Shown piece by piece: positions 44,082-53,765 of a stretch of 64,000 nt of DNA. Position 1 is the stretch's first letter; every line of letters starts with the position of its first letter. The DNA comes from Bacillus sp. FJAT-14578 (GTDB taxonomy: Bacteria > Bacillota > Bacilli > Bacillales > Bacillaceae_H), in contig NZ_KI632505.1 of NCBI RefSeq assembly GCF_000504165.1, positions 806,001-870,000 of the forward strand, in the 5' to 3' direction. Made by a program: the position numbers and the translations under genes. The notes under the pieces were generated by a model. That model did not search any database. It worked only from the letters and a program-made list of their open reading frames with translations, and had not been told where the DNA came from.

Positions 44082-45677
44082 TTAAGTCGTAGGTAGTTCA
44101 AATGGAATATAAACAACAAATGTTGTTCCTTCGTTTTCTTTAGAAGAAACATTGAGTTCGCCGCCCAGCTTTCGGAGGCTCTCATTTACTAAATAAAGAC
44201 CCAATCCCCGATTTTCTCCTTTTGTAGAAAAACCTTTTTGAAAAATATCGTTTTGCATTTGCTCACTGATCCCGCTTCCAGTATCCTTGACCTCGACTGT
44301 CAATATTTCATCTCCGTAATCAAATTCGACTTCAATTCGTTTGGACGGACTGCTTTGAACGGCTTCGACAGCGTTATCAATCAAATTTCCGATAATGGTA
44401 ATCAACTCATGCGTAATGCCCGCTTCTTCCGGTTCAGGCAATTGAAATTCCGATGATAATACAAGTTCAGCACCCGCTTCCCTTGCATAGCTCAGTTTCC
44501 CGATTAAAAAACCGGCTAACACAGGATCTTTGATTTTTCTTGCAATAAAACCTATTTCGTTTTTACGGTGGTCGACAATCTCACTTATATAAACGGCAAG
44601 CTGATCATAATAGCGCATATGTACCATACCGAGAATGACATGGAGTTTATTCATGAATTCATGAGACTGTGCGCGAAGCGCCTCGGCATATAAACGGACG
44701 CCGGTCAGCTGCTCGGCCAGCTGGCTGATTTCCGTTTTGTCCCGAAATGTCGCCACGGCGCCGACGATGTTGTTGTCCACAAGTACCGGGACACGATTGA
44801 CGAGCAAAGCAACGCCATTTAAATGTTGGTCTTCATCCAATTCGGCTTGTCCTGTTTTCAGCACTCTGCTTAGCCTCGAGGCAGACATGTATGCGTCGAT
44901 TTTCTTTCCAATAGGACTTTCACCTAACCCCGCTTTTTGTAAAAGCCTTAATGCCGCTTTATTGACAAGCGTAATTCGCGAATCCTGATCGACTGCGATA
45001 ATTCCTTCATGTACTGATTGTAACATGGCGCTCCTCTCTTCGAGCAACTTGGCAATCGCAAACGGTTCAAGCCCAAATAAAATTTTCTTAATATACCTTG
45101 CCAAAACGACGGCACCCGCAATTCCCGTTAAGATCCCAAAAATGGTGCCTACATATATATTCGAGCGGCTTCTCTCAACCGCTTCCTTGACTTTATCAAG
45201 AGAAATACCCACCGCTACCGCTCCCACTTGCTTTCCGTTCCTATCGAATACCGGCGTGAAAGAACGCAAAGAGTGGCCCAGCGTCCCTTTTGAAATGGAG
45301 ACATGCTCTTCCCCTCTTAAGACGGCTTCTTCATCTCCCCCAACGAATCGCTTTCCTATCTTATTCGGATCGGGATGGGATTTACGGATTCCTTTCATAT
45401 CCATGACGACGACAAATTGCACATTTGTAGCCGATTGTATATCATTGGCGAATCGTTGTATATCTTTTTCATCTCCCTTTCCGCTCAATCCTTCGATCAC
45501 AAGCGGGGAACGTGCCATCATTCGGGCGACATTTCCCGCTTTTTCAGCCTGGCTGTCTTCGATGCTCTCAGCGACCGTGCGACTGATCAGCAGGTCGGTT
45601 ATCAGTAGTGAAAGAGCTACTACGACACAAACAAAAAGAGTAATGGTCGCCTGTAAACTCCATTTTCCTTTTTTCAT
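44082..45677 (-). CDS. malK: CitA/DcuS-type sensor histidine kinase (MalK-like)
   Basis: A 531-residue membrane kinase. Transmembrane helices at about 9-32 and 174-194 flank an external PASC domain that in relatives binds a C4-dicarboxylate. A cytoplasmic PAS (about 215-320) is followed by the SHEFMNKLH dimerisation helix with phospho-His H339. The ATPase domain shows N-box GNLIDNAVEA and DTGSGIS, GFSTKGENRGLGLYL. It should phosphorylate the MalR-like regulator. In Bacillus the two genes are adjacent; here about 390 bases with a mini-element lie between. Confidence 0.9.
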   Translation of the reverse strand: MKKGKWSLQATITLFVCVVVALSLLITDLLISRTVAESIEDSQAEKAGNVARMMARSPLVIEGLSGKGDEKDIQRFANDIQSATNVQFVVVMDMKGIRKSHPDPNKIGKRFVGGDEEAVLRGEEHVSISKGTLGHSLRSFTPVFDRNGKQVGAVAVGISLDKVKEAVERSRSNIYVGTIFGILTGIAGAVVLARYIKKILFGLEPFAIAKLLEERSAMLQSVHEGIIAVDQDSRITLVNKAALRLLQKAGLGESPIGKKIDAYMSASRLSRVLKTGQAELDEDQHLNGVALLVNRVPVLVDNNIVGAVATFRDKTEISQLAEQLTGVRLYAEALRAQSHEFMNKLHVILGMVHMRYYDQLAVYISEIVDHRKNEIGFIARKIKDPVLAGFLIGKLSYAREAGAELVLSSEFQLPEPEEAGITHELITIIGNLIDNAVEAVQSSPSKRIEVEFDYGDEILTVEVKDTGSGISEQMQNDIFQKGFSTKGENRGLGLYLVNESLRKLGGELNVSSKENEGTTFVVYIPFELPTT

Positions 45678-45824
45678 CCTGTCACCTCAATGGTTTAAAA
45701 CTTTTTATGATCATGATTTTTCTATCTTCAAAAATTTTATTATACCTTAATTCCGATGACTACATGTAAGATATCATTTCGTTAAAGAATAAAAAAGGCC
45801 GTCCACAACTAACATGTTTGCCAA

Positions 45825-45866
45825 AAACAAAGAAGCCATATCCATGAGGATGAGGCTTCTTTGTTT
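45825..45866 (-). terminator. Terminator of the small ORF at 45977-46072
   Basis: AAACAAAGAAGCC pairs perfectly with GGCTTCTTTGTTT across a 16-base loop. No other gene ends nearby on the minus strand. Confidence 0.7.
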
Positions 45867-45976
45867 CTAGGTTCAGTTAAACACTGATGATGATTTTAGC
45901 GTTTTCGTTTCATTATAAATGAGTGAAAAATCAATATTAAATTTTAACATAGCCTGCTTCTAAAGAGAATTTTTTC

Positions 45977-46072
45977 TTAGCGCTTTTCTTCTTGAAGCTT
46001 GGAAATGGCGAACAGTAGAAGATAACGCTCTTTCGGAGTCAATCTGAGCCAGGATTTCACTTTGTATACCAT
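45977..46072 (-). CDS. 31-residue basic small protein, unknown
   Basis: The ATG ending at 46072 follows AGAAGGAGG by nine bases, one of the best ribosome sites in the window, and opens a 31-codon frame (MVYKVKSWLRLTPKERYLLL...). A longer frame to 46234 exists, but its Arg-rich stretch FVRRRREL is simply this ribosome site read as codons, so the short frame is better. The peptide is basic and amphipathic. A terminator follows at 45825-45866. I do not recognise it. Confidence 0.5.
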   Translation of the reverse strand: MVYKVKSWLRLTPKERYLLLFAISKLQEEKR

Positions 46073-46234
46073 TAACTCTCTCCTCCTTCTAACAAAAATG
46101 ACTGCTCTATGGGAAAACTGCTTATGAACAACTTCATTTGATTCATCGTTTCTAATTTTATATAAGTTTTGTTCCCCCTCTTTTTTTGCATAAACTTTAC
46201 GGAGAACATAACCTTTATCCAAATTTCGTGTCAT

Positions 46235-46470
46235 TCCAACAGAAAAAGCCGAACTGTTCTCTTTTCTTAAAGAGAAAAGCTGCCGATTGACACGTAAAAT
46301 GTATACTATTAGAAGAATATGGAGATAAGAAATTCCCGTTTAAAGTAGATTTTCTATGTTAGGACTTCTGCCACACTCGTAGATGGTTTATTGAAAATCA
46401 CTGTATGATAGATTTAAGTTGAAACTCATTGCTATGCAGGGTTTCCACGTTTTATGAATAACTCCCAAAG
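46235..46470. other. Intergenic region, no gene seen
   Basis: AT-rich sequence between the small ORF and the terminator at 46471. A TTGACA occurs at about 46287 on the plus strand, but no coding frame follows it. Confidence 0.4.
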
Positions 46471-46501
46471 AAAAAAGGCGTCTAACCCCGGCGCCTTTTT
46501 T
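46471..46501. terminator. Bidirectional hairpin with A/T runs
   Basis: AAAAAAGGCG pairs with CGCCTTTTTT, inner GGCG/CGCC rich loop. It has the form of an intrinsic terminator in either direction, but no adjacent gene clearly uses it. Confidence 0.6.
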
Positions 46502-46605
46502 CTTTTTGTCCAACATTCATACTAATGATTTTGTGATTTTTTATCATTTAATCGAAGAAAATCTTCTTCCACTTTTCAGTGACATAAGCAAGGATTATAG
46601 AATAA

Positions 46606-46857
46606 ATGAACCTCCCCCACCTACCGCTTTTGCGCTTGAGGTGGGGGTTTCTTGTCGATCCCCTCGAAATCAGAAACTGGACGATGTCCATAGATGTACA
46701 CGACACCCTCGTCCTTCTCGGGGACTGACGCTCCATTTAGAAGCAGTGGTCTTGACGCAAGGAGTCTCCCGACTGCTTGCTGCCACCGTAAGCAACAGGG
46801 AGAAGGGCCAAATTTAGAGGCACCTCTCTTCGGGGTGGTTCTACCCATCTACTACGC
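46606..46857 (-). ncRNA. Presumed omega-RNA scaffold, copy 3
   Basis: Conserved, hairpin-rich, non-coding segment between the tnpB stop and the right end. The guide would be TTATTCTATAATCCTT (minus strand from 46605). Confidence 0.62.
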
Positions 46858-48042
46858 CTATACAGGCCGTAGATACGTGATGCTGGCTATCATCACTTTT
46901 AGGAATTTCCCATGCAGATACTGGGATAAAATATTCCCCGCACCATGGACATCCCGATGCTGTTCATACCCGCAGGCACAGCGATAGTTTCGTGAACGGA
47001 CTTTGTTCCGTTTCCCACAAGCAGGGCATGCTTGCGTCGTATAGGCTTCGTTTTCTTTCGATAACGAGATACCGGCCGTTTCTAGTTTATACGTCAATTG
47101 TGCAGTGACTTTTCCAAAGCTCCAATTGCTGAGTTTTTGGTTCACCTTTTTGGAACGCACTTGTTTCCGACGTTTGTTTCGCCTGCTGCTGTGTCGCTGC
47201 ACGCCTTCCACGTCACCAAGCGCGACATGGCCGACTCCCTGTTCCACGCACCAGTCCACAAAGGCACGTGTCGTCTTATGCAGGATATCCCCGAGCTGCC
47301 GTTCGCTTTTAGAGAGGATGTATGTCTTCGCCCGGTTGTATTGACGCCATTTCCTGGAACCTTTTTGACACCAGCTCATGAGGACTTGCAGTTCTCTCAC
47401 TTTTTTGTTGCGCAACCGGTGAATGCTGCGCATCTTCCTTCCCGAAATCACGAGAGCTTGTCCGTTTGTACAGACAGCGGCAATCGTATGAACCTCACCT
47501 GGATCAATCGCTGCCGTATGGCCGTCTTGCACCGGTACAGGCTGGACCCCTTCTTCATACGACAAACAGGCATGCCACTGGCCGTCATAGACAAGTTCCA
47601 ATTCTTTGACCACGCCGTTTAGGACAGAGGCAAGCATCAATACAAGCGGTACCTGTTGTTTCTTATTCCATCTGCCCAGGCTGAGGGTCAGCTTGCGTCC
47701 TTCGATCACGAAGGATTTGTCGACCCATTTCGGATGAAAAACGAACTTCTCCTTGTATGGATACCGAATGGACTTATCCGTTTCCCGCGCTTTGCGAACC
47801 CCGTCCCGGGCACGGAGAAACTTGTGGCACACGGCTTGTATCGTCTGACTGTGAAGAGGGGACAGCCCTTTGAGTTCGGACTGAAGATCGCTTTGGTTGA
47901 TCCACGAACCGTGAATTCGGTAATAATAGCGGGCAAGCTGTACGCAGTCATTCCAAATCGTTCCGCACATCCGGCGTATGTCAAACAAATACTGAAGCGT
48001 CTGTCGGTTGGCCGAAAAGGCCGTTTTCAACGTTCGATACAT
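46858..48042 (-). CDS. tnpB: TnpB RNA-guided nuclease (IS605 OrfB family), copy 3
   Basis: A 394-residue TnpB, start ATG ending at 48042 behind GGGAGGTGG. It has the same motifs as copy 1: AIDPGE with the first RuvC Asp (D180), LGDVEGV in place of the usual Glu-containing second motif, a CPACG...CACG zinc ribbon and [10 protein letters not shown] with the last Asp. There is no frameshift or truncation. With copy 1 it could serve the guide RNAs of all three related elements, including the deleted copy 2. Confidence 0.92.
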   Translation of the reverse strand: MYRTLKTAFSANRQTLQYLFDIRRMCGTIWNDCVQLARYYYRIHGSWINQSDLQSELKGLSPLHSQTIQAVCHKFLRARDGVRKARETDKSIRYPYKEKFVFHPKWVDKSFVIEGRKLTLSLGRWNKKQQVPLVLMLASVLNGVVKELELVYDGQWHACLSYEEGVQPVPVQDGHTAAIDPGEVHTIAAVCTNGQALVISGRKMRSIHRLRNKKVRELQVLMSWCQKGSRKWRQYNRAKTYILSKSERQLGDILHKTTRAFVDWCVEQGVGHVALGDVEGVQRHSSRRNKRRKQVRSKKVNQKLSNWSFGKVTAQLTYKLETAGISLSKENEAYTTQACPACGKRNKVRSRNYRCACGYEQHRDVHGAGNILSQYLHGKFLKVMIASITYLRPV

Positions 48043-48251
48043 GAGGCCACCTCCCTTGCGATTATCATATAACGAACGTACATTCGATTCAAGAGAAAAT
48101 GGAAAATTTATCCCTCTTTCTTTCGACAAGGATTGGGAGGCCTATCAACCAAAAAGCTTTTCGGCTACGCCGAACCGACATTCATCCCCTCCCTACTCGC
48201 TGGGCTGTGCCCTTCACGCTCCTTGAGGAAGAGGAATTCTGTCGGACTATG

Positions 48252-49037
48252 TTAAATACCAGTATAAAAATAGTTATATACTCCATACATCCTTAATTAA
48301 CATAAAAGTTTAATATAAAAAGCCCGCCTGTTAAAAGACGAGCTAAAAAGGGGGTTATGAAAAAGCGCAGAATCCTCTGCCCACTTTTCACTTTACATGT
48401 TAAAAGTGAAAAAACAGTGAAAATCAAAAGATCATTCATTGAAAAATTTTCAAAATGATTTGTAAGCTCTTTATAATATTCTTATTTTTTAGAAAATTTA
48501 TAATATTTAGTATTTACAATATTCATATTTTCTTGTATGATAAATACAAGAAAGGCACACCACATAAAAAGAAGGTGATACCAGCAAAGTAACGAAAGGC
48601 AAAGTGTACAGAAACGTATATAGGAAAAGCCTAAAAACAAATGGAACAAAAGAAAAGGTGATGCCAATGAAATAATTGAGACTAAGACATATGATGGACG
48701 GATGAACAGTTGTTTAGAAGAACTCTCTAGCCATGGGGAGATCCTCCTAATAGAAAACTACCGAAAGGATTATAAGTATAATGAGTGACGAAATAATATA
48801 AGCGACCTTGTGATTCCTAAAAGGATGAACAAGGTCGCTTACTGTGTTTTTCCCTACCTTTGTTTAACAAAAGAGTATTCATTGCTCCTTCTGATATCTT
48901 GAATAAGGAATAATAGTAGAGATTAAGTTAACATATCCATTTGTTTTATTGAACTAATTTCTATTGCCGCAAGAAGAATTATTTTTCATGTATATCCTAT
49001 ACAAATTTAGTTAACATAAAAGTTCTTTCTGGAAGTT
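48252..49037. other. Long intergenic region with hairpins, no convincing gene
   Basis: Almost 800 AT-rich bases between IS copy 3 and the GC hairpin at 49038. It holds a TTTTCACTTT/AAGTGAAAA hairpin near 48382-48411 and a perfect AAGCGACCTTGT/ACAAGGTCGCTT stem at 48800-48850. Several short frames have poor codon use or no start with a ribosome site. Confidence 0.45.
48800..48850. terminator. Hairpin, possible terminator
   Basis: Perfect 12-base stem AAGCGACCTTGT/ACAAGGTCGCTT with a 27-base loop; weak T-run (TGTTTTT) on the plus side. No gene is clearly attached. Confidence 0.4.
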
Positions 49038-49068
49038 GCCCCCCTGAAGCAAGGGGGTTCAGGGGGGC
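49038..49068. repeat. GC-rich perfect hairpin in AT-rich DNA
   Basis: GCCCCCCTGAA and TTCAGGGGGGC form a perfect 11-base stem around a 9-base loop that itself contains GGGGG. The composition differs sharply from the surroundings. It may be the end of a lost mobile element. Confidence 0.5.
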
Positions 49069-49226
49069 AGCTTGTCCGTTTTATCGTTTATGTATGATTT
49101 TATGCACTTTTGATAAATCAACTGTTGTGACTTCTAATGAAGCCTAACAGCTGCATCAAAAGGGGGCTTTGTGCAACCCCTTAGTAAGGTAAGTCTGTGC
49201 CTATCCTTTTTCTAACAGCAGTTATG

Positions 49227-49415
49227 TTAACAAAGTATTTTTCTCTGCCTTTGTATATATAAATTTATAAGTTCATCCAGATCTTGGCTGCACTTTATCG
49301 TTTTTTTATCTAAAAATCCGTAATTTATTCCTAAATGAATCAGCTCTTCCCTTTTCATATCAATCCAATTTTGTATATCTCCTTGTCGATCTACTGCGTC
49401 TACTATTGTTACCAT
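49227..49415 (-). CDS. Spo0E family aspartyl-phosphate phosphatase
   Basis: A 62-residue protein (ATG ending at 49415, AGAGGAG eight bases upstream). It has the Spo0E-family helix pair with the signature CSQDLDELINLY (SxxLDxLI) near the C-terminus and a helix NWIDMKREELIHLG before it. Members dephosphorylate Spo0A-P and so delay sporulation. A frame extending to 49433 lacks a better site. It is monocistronic. Confidence 0.85.
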   Translation of the reverse strand: MVTIVDAVDRQGDIQNWIDMKREELIHLGINYGFLDKKTIKCSQDLDELINLYIQRQRKILC

Positions 49416-49673
49416 TATTTTTTCTCCTCTCACAGAAATTTTCTAGTCACTAGTATATTAAGTAGTTCAATATTTGATAAACATTATGAACCAGAGGAGG
49501 CAAAACGAAAATAGTTTCTACAAAAGATATCATAACGTTACAAAATATCAAGAAATATTGCAAAAACAGACATACATAATTAGGAAGAGACAAACACTCT
49601 TGTTTTTTTTTAGAAACTTCCATGTTTATGTTCTATTCGGGAATTACGGGACAGCGACCCGCGGTAAATACAT

Positions 49674-49699
49674 AAAAAGCACCCGATGATTCAGATGCT
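49674..49699 (-). terminator. Terminator of the Cse60-like gene
   Basis: On the minus strand AGCATCTGA pairs with TCGGGTGCT (two wobble pairs), then TTTTT. It begins six bases after the stop codon. Confidence 0.6.
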
Positions 49700-49704
49700 T
49701 CTCC

Positions 49705-49875
49705 TCAACAATAAGCTTTATAAATGATCACAGCCATGAAAGTCTCATACTTACCATTATAAGCACCGCTTATTTTGATATCTACATACTCTCCTGCTAT
49801 ATCGTCTAAAGCTAGATTTATTTGTTCTTCTAATTTCATCGAAGTAGTAGCTTTAACAACCTTTACTCTATACAT
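49705..49875 (-). CDS. Small sporulation protein, Cse60-like
   Basis: A 56-residue frame from the ATG ending at 49875 behind AAGGGG: MYRVKVVKA at the start, LEEQINLAL in the middle, YVDIKISG and an AVIIYK end. This pattern, a beta strand, a helix with a LEEQIN-type stretch, then DIK and a final hydrophobic strand, resembles sporulation protein Cse60. A terminator follows directly. The resemblance is from memory and moderate; the coding call is stronger than the name. Confidence 0.7.
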   Translation of the reverse strand: MYRVKVVKATTSMKLEEQINLALDDIAGEYVDIKISGAYNGKYETFMAVIIYKAYC

Positions 49876-50005
49876 GATATCTCTACCCCTTCCGTCCTAT
49901 ATTATATGACAAAAGGGAATACTTTCCTGTACGCTTCCTTGTATAATTACTACTATTTGAAAACAGTCAAAAACAAGAGTATTTCTTCGATAACGGAATA
50001 AAAAA

Positions 50006-50049
50006 GCACCTGTCACATCCCCGCTTTACGTTGGGGAGTGACAGGCACC
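50006..50049 (-). terminator. Terminator of cysJI
   Basis: Minus strand GTGCCTGTCACTCCCC pairs with GGGGATGTGACAGGTGC (one bulge), then TTTTTT, 15 bases after the cysI stop. Confidence 0.88.
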
Positions 50050-50064
50050 CTATACATATTTTAA

Positions 50065-51783
50065 TTACTCATGGAAGTTCGTGCCGTCTGTCGTTGCTTT
50101 AATGACACCTGCACGGATGACGAAGTCACCGAAGTGCTCGCCTTCTTCACGTTCTTTTGCGTATCGAGAAATAAGGACACGCAGTTCTTTCAAGATTTCT
50201 TCTTCTCCGATGTTTTCGCGGTACATTTTGCTCAGACGGCTGCCGTCAAAGGCTGCACCGAGATACATATTGTATTTGCCCGGAGCTTTTCCGATAAAGC
50301 CAATTTCGCCGAGCGCATGGCGCGCACAGCCGTTCGGACAGCCAGTCATACGGATCGTAATTTCTTCGTCTCGCAAGCCGCTTTCATCCACAATCGTTTC
50401 AATCTTATCAATGAGAGTCGGCAAGTAGCGTTCTGCTTCTGCCATTGCCAGTCCGCAAGTTGGAAGAGCAACGCATGCGATTGAACTGCGGCGAAGTGCT
50501 GAATGATGCTTACCCTCCGTTAAACCGTATTGTTCAATCAGTTCGCTGATTTCTTTCTTTTTCTCACTCGATACATTGGCAATGATCACGTTTTGATTAG
50601 CCGTCAGGCGGAATTCTCCAGTATGGACTTTAGCGATTTCACGCAGACCGGTCATCAGCTTGTAATCGTCAAAATCCGCAACGCGTCCGCCCTCGATAAA
50701 TAATGTACAATGCCATTTTCCTTCAACGCCTTGCACCCAGCCATAGCGGTCGCCGTTACTGTCGAAATGATACGACTTCGCTTCACCAAGGCTCCAGCCG
50801 AGACGATTTTCCAGTTCAGCCTTGACGTTTTCCAGGCCAAGGCGGTCCACTGTGTACTTGAAGCGGGCATTTTTACGGACGGAACGGTTTCCGTAATCAC
50901 GTTGAATCGTAATCACTTTTTCTGCTACATCATACATTTGTTCTGGCGTACAGAAACCGATGATTTTAGCCAGCTGTGGATATGTTGCTTTGTCGCCGTG
51001 GCTAAAGCCCATGCCGCCGCCGATTGCCACGTTAAAACCGACAAGCTTGTCGTCTTCAACAACGGCAATGAATCCAAGGTCTTGTGAAAAGACATCAATA
51101 TCATTTGATGGCGGGACGGCGATTCCGATTTTAAACTTCCTCGGCAAATAAAGCGGACCGTACATTGGTTCAACTTCTTCTACTTCCGGTGTGCCGGCCA
51201 CTTTTTCTTCATCCAGCCAAATTTCATGATACGCTCTTGTACGCGGTAATAATTGATCACTTAAAATCTTCGACCATTCATATACTTCCGTATGGATTTC
51301 AGATTGATAAGGATTTGAGGTACACATAACGTTCCGGTTCACATCACCGCAAGCTGCGATCGTATCCATTAGGGCCGCATGGATTCCCTGAATCGTGCTT
51401 TTCATATTCCATTTTAAAATTCCATGCATCTGGAATGTCTCGCGTGTTGTCAGTTTCAATGTACCGTTGCCGTATTTTTGGGCAAGGTCATCCATCACAA
51501 GCCATTGATCTGGCGTTGCCACGCCGCCCGGTAAACGGACGCGCAGCATGAACTGATACGCAGGCTCCAATTTTTGCTTTTGGCGCTCATTGCGGAGATC
51601 GCGGTCATCCTGCAAGTAACTGCCGTGGTGTTTCATCAATCGATTGTCATCATCGGGAATCCCGGCACTCATCCGGTCGAGCATTACTTCCTTCAATGTA
51701 CCGCGTAAATAGTCACTTCTTTCTTTTATTCCCTCAACATCACTTGGCGGGCCGCCCGGTGCTGTTAAACTTTTGTTCACCAT
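50065..51783 (-). CDS. cysI: Sulfite reductase (NADPH) hemoprotein beta subunit
   Basis: A 572-residue assimilatory sulfite reductase subunit, reducing sulfite to sulfide with six electrons. The 4Fe-4S/siroheme Cys motifs are [14 protein letters not shown] and [17 protein letters not shown]. The N-terminal half has the [10 protein letters not shown] sulfite-binding repeat. AAAGGAG precedes the ATG. It follows cysJ by 27 bases and takes electrons from that flavoprotein. Length and motifs match the Bacillus CysI form; no anomalies. Confidence 0.96.
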   Translation of the reverse strand: MVNKSLTAPGGPPSDVEGIKERSDYLRGTLKEVMLDRMSAGIPDDDNRLMKHHGSYLQDDRDLRNERQKQKLEPAYQFMLRVRLPGGVATPDQWLVMDDLAQKYGNGTLKLTTRETFQMHGILKWNMKSTIQGIHAALMDTIAACGDVNRNVMCTSNPYQSEIHTEVYEWSKILSDQLLPRTRAYHEIWLDEEKVAGTPEVEEVEPMYGPLYLPRKFKIGIAVPPSNDIDVFSQDLGFIAVVEDDKLVGFNVAIGGGMGFSHGDKATYPQLAKIIGFCTPEQMYDVAEKVITIQRDYGNRSVRKNARFKYTVDRLGLENVKAELENRLGWSLGEAKSYHFDSNGDRYGWVQGVEGKWHCTLFIEGGRVADFDDYKLMTGLREIAKVHTGEFRLTANQNVIIANVSSEKKKEISELIEQYGLTEGKHHSALRRSSIACVALPTCGLAMAEAERYLPTLIDKIETIVDESGLRDEEITIRMTGCPNGCARHALGEIGFIGKAPGKYNMYLGAAFDGSRLSKMYRENIGEEEILKELRVLISRYAKEREEGEHFGDFVIRAGVIKATTDGTNFHE

Positions 51784-51810
51784 GTTGAAAAAGCTCCTTT
51801 CAATCCAAAA

Positions 51811-53622
51811 TCAATATACATCACGTTGGTAACGTTTTTGTTTTTTCATGTCAGCAACATACTCTTCCGCCTTTTCACGGCTCATGTTACCTTCTTTTTC
51901 AATAACTTCAATCAGTGCGTTATGGACATCTTTCGCCATATTGTTCTTATCACCGCAAACGTAAACGGCCGCACCTTCTTCAAGCCACTTGAACAATTCT
52001 TTACCTTGTTCAAGCATACGATGCTGTACATACACTTTTTCGGCTGTATCACGTGAAAACGCAACATCCATTCTTGTCAGCACGCCGTCTTTCAGCCATT
52101 TTTGCCATTCCGTCTGATAAAGGAAATCTGTTACGAAATGCTGGTCACCAAAGAACATCCATGATTTTCCTTGTACTCCCGTTTCTTCGCGTTCCTGCAT
52201 AAAGGAGCGGAATGGGGCAATCCCTGTTCCCGGACCAACCATGATGATTGGTGTCTCTGGGTTCTCTGGCATTTTAAAGTGTTTGTTATTTTGAATAAAA
52301 ATAGGTAATGTATCCCCTGACTCTAAACGTTCTGCACATAAAGTTGAGCAGACGCCTTTGCGCTCACGTCCGTGTGCTTCGTAGCGGACGGCACCGATGG
52401 TTAAATGCACTTCGTCCGGGTTAGCGGATAAGCTGCTTGCGATCGAATAAAGACGCGGCGGCATTTTACGGAGAATAGAGACAAATTCCTGTGCCGGTAC
52501 ATCAAATGGACCAAAGTCGCGAACTAAATCCAGCAAGTCGCGGCCTGCCACATACTCTTTTAATTGGTTGCGGTTTTCCGGCGATACAAGCTCTTTCAAT
52601 CCTTCATTTGCCGACAGTTTTGATACCTGTTCAAGAACTGGTTTTGTTAACGTCGTAATTTCAAAATGAGAAGTGAGCGCTTCTTTAAGCGGACGAGTCT
52701 CCCCATCTTTATTGACTGTTACGGTTTCTTCCGGATTCCATTTCAATTCCTGAAGAAGCATATCAACAAGAGCTGGATCGTTTGTCGGATAAATACCGAC
52801 GATGTCCCCCGGTTCGTATGTCAAGCCAGATCCCTCAAGCGATATCTCGAGGTGGCGCGTTTCTTTATTTGAGCCGCGGCCGTTCAAATTTATATTTTCA
52901 AGCACTTCCGCTTGAAACGGATTCGTTCTAGAATACACCGTTTCAACTGCCTGTGCTTGAGCTGCTGCAGCCGGAGCTGGTGCTGCACTTTCTCCCTGGC
53001 CTTCATTTAAGCTGCCAAGAACGGCTTCCAGCCATTTTGCTGCCGGCTCTTCAAAATCCACATCGCAGTCAACGCGTGGAGATAACCTTGTGCCGCCAAG
53101 ATCCGCCAGGCGTAAATCGAATTCTTTTCCTGTCTGGCAGAAAAACTCATATGAGCTATCACCAAGCGATAAAACTGAAAAGCGGAGATTGTCAAGCTTT
53201 GGCGCCCGTTTGCCATGAAGAAACTCATGGAACGACAACGCGTTATCCGGCGGCTCGCCTTCTCCGTGTGTGCTCACGACAATCAGCAAATTTTCGACTT
53301 TCTTTAAATTATTTGGCTTAAAATCGCTCATGGATGAGACGGTCACTTGAAAACCTTGTGCTATAAGCATTTTACCTGCATTTTCCGCGAGCTTCTGTGC
53401 GTTGCCCGTCTGTGATCCGTAAAGAATGGTCACTTCTTTCGAGATCGCCTTTACAGTGCTTTGTGCAGAAATTTCTGACACTGGTGCCCCTGCAACAGGT
53501 TGGCCTGCAGCTAAATAACCGCTCAGCCAGAATCTTTGAGGGTCTGTCAAAGTTGGCAGAAGACGATTAAGGAGCTCTGCCTGCTCCTGATTAAACGGAC
53601 TGTTCAATACCTGAAGTTGCAA
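51811..53622 (-). CDS. cysJ: Sulfite reductase (NADPH) flavoprotein alpha subunit
   Basis: A 603-residue diflavin reductase. The start is taken as TTG ending at 53622, since GAGGTGG lies six bases upstream and the resulting N-terminus (LQVLNSPFNQEQ) fits CysJ; a longer frame to 53637 is possible. Domains: flavodoxin (ILYGSQTGNAQKLAE, FMN) about 70-205, then a ferredoxin-reductase-like part with FAD segment PRLYSIASS and NADPH segments MVGPGTGIAPFR and YVCGDKNNMAKDV. It feeds electrons to CysI in the same operon. Confidence 0.95.
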   Translation of the reverse strand: MQLQVLNSPFNQEQAELLNRLLPTLTDPQRFWLSGYLAAGQPVAGAPVSEISAQSTVKAISKEVTILYGSQTGNAQKLAENAGKMLIAQGFQVTVSSMSDFKPNNLKKVENLLIVVSTHGEGEPPDNALSFHEFLHGKRAPKLDNLRFSVLSLGDSSYEFFCQTGKEFDLRLADLGGTRLSPRVDCDVDFEEPAAKWLEAVLGSLNEGQGESAAPAPAAAAQAQAVETVYSRTNPFQAEVLENINLNGRGSNKETRHLEISLEGSGLTYEPGDIVGIYPTNDPALVDMLLQELKWNPEETVTVNKDGETRPLKEALTSHFEITTLTKPVLEQVSKLSANEGLKELVSPENRNQLKEYVAGRDLLDLVRDFGPFDVPAQEFVSILRKMPPRLYSIASSLSANPDEVHLTIGAVRYEAHGRERKGVCSTLCAERLESGDTLPIFIQNNKHFKMPENPETPIIMVGPGTGIAPFRSFMQEREETGVQGKSWMFFGDQHFVTDFLYQTEWQKWLKDGVLTRMDVAFSRDTAEKVYVQHRMLEQGKELFKWLEEGAAVYVCGDKNNMAKDVHNALIEVIEKEGNMSREKAEEYVADMKKQKRYQRDVY

Positions 53623-53736
53623 CGATATCCACCTCACAAAAAATATAAACTTACCCTACATTATTTTACTTATAATGACGAGATTTAACAATTCTTGCTA
53701 TTCATTTTTTCAGTAAAAAAATAAAAGATTAATTTT

Positions 53737-53765
53737 ATCCTAGATTGATTATTCCTATAAGTCAA
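53737..53765 (-). promoter_or_regulatory. Sigma-A-type promoter of cysJI
   Basis: Minus strand TTGACT (53760-53765), 17-base spacer, TAGGAT (53737-53742), about 115 bases upstream of the cysJ start. In Bacillus this operon needs the LysR-type CysL; a matching site could not be fixed. Confidence 0.5.

Larger units (their letters stand above)
46606..48251 (-). mobile_element. IS200/IS605-type tnpB-only element, copy 3
   Basis: Bounded by the same right end (ATGAACCTCCCCCACC, plus strand) and left end (CATAGTCC next to TTTAA, minus strand) as copies 1 and 2. It contains a full tnpB and a conserved 3' region, no tnpA. It lies in an intergenic area and breaks no gene I can see. Confidence 0.88.

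Noticed and set aside
48482-48667. 61-codon hydrophobic minus-strand frame
   Set aside because: No ribosome site, repeated Leu/Phe from AT-rich DNA, and no neighbour that supports it.
49474-49689. 71-codon plus-strand frame
   Set aside because: No ribosome site at its start; it overlaps the terminator of the Cse60-like gene on the other strand; amino-acid composition is not protein-like.
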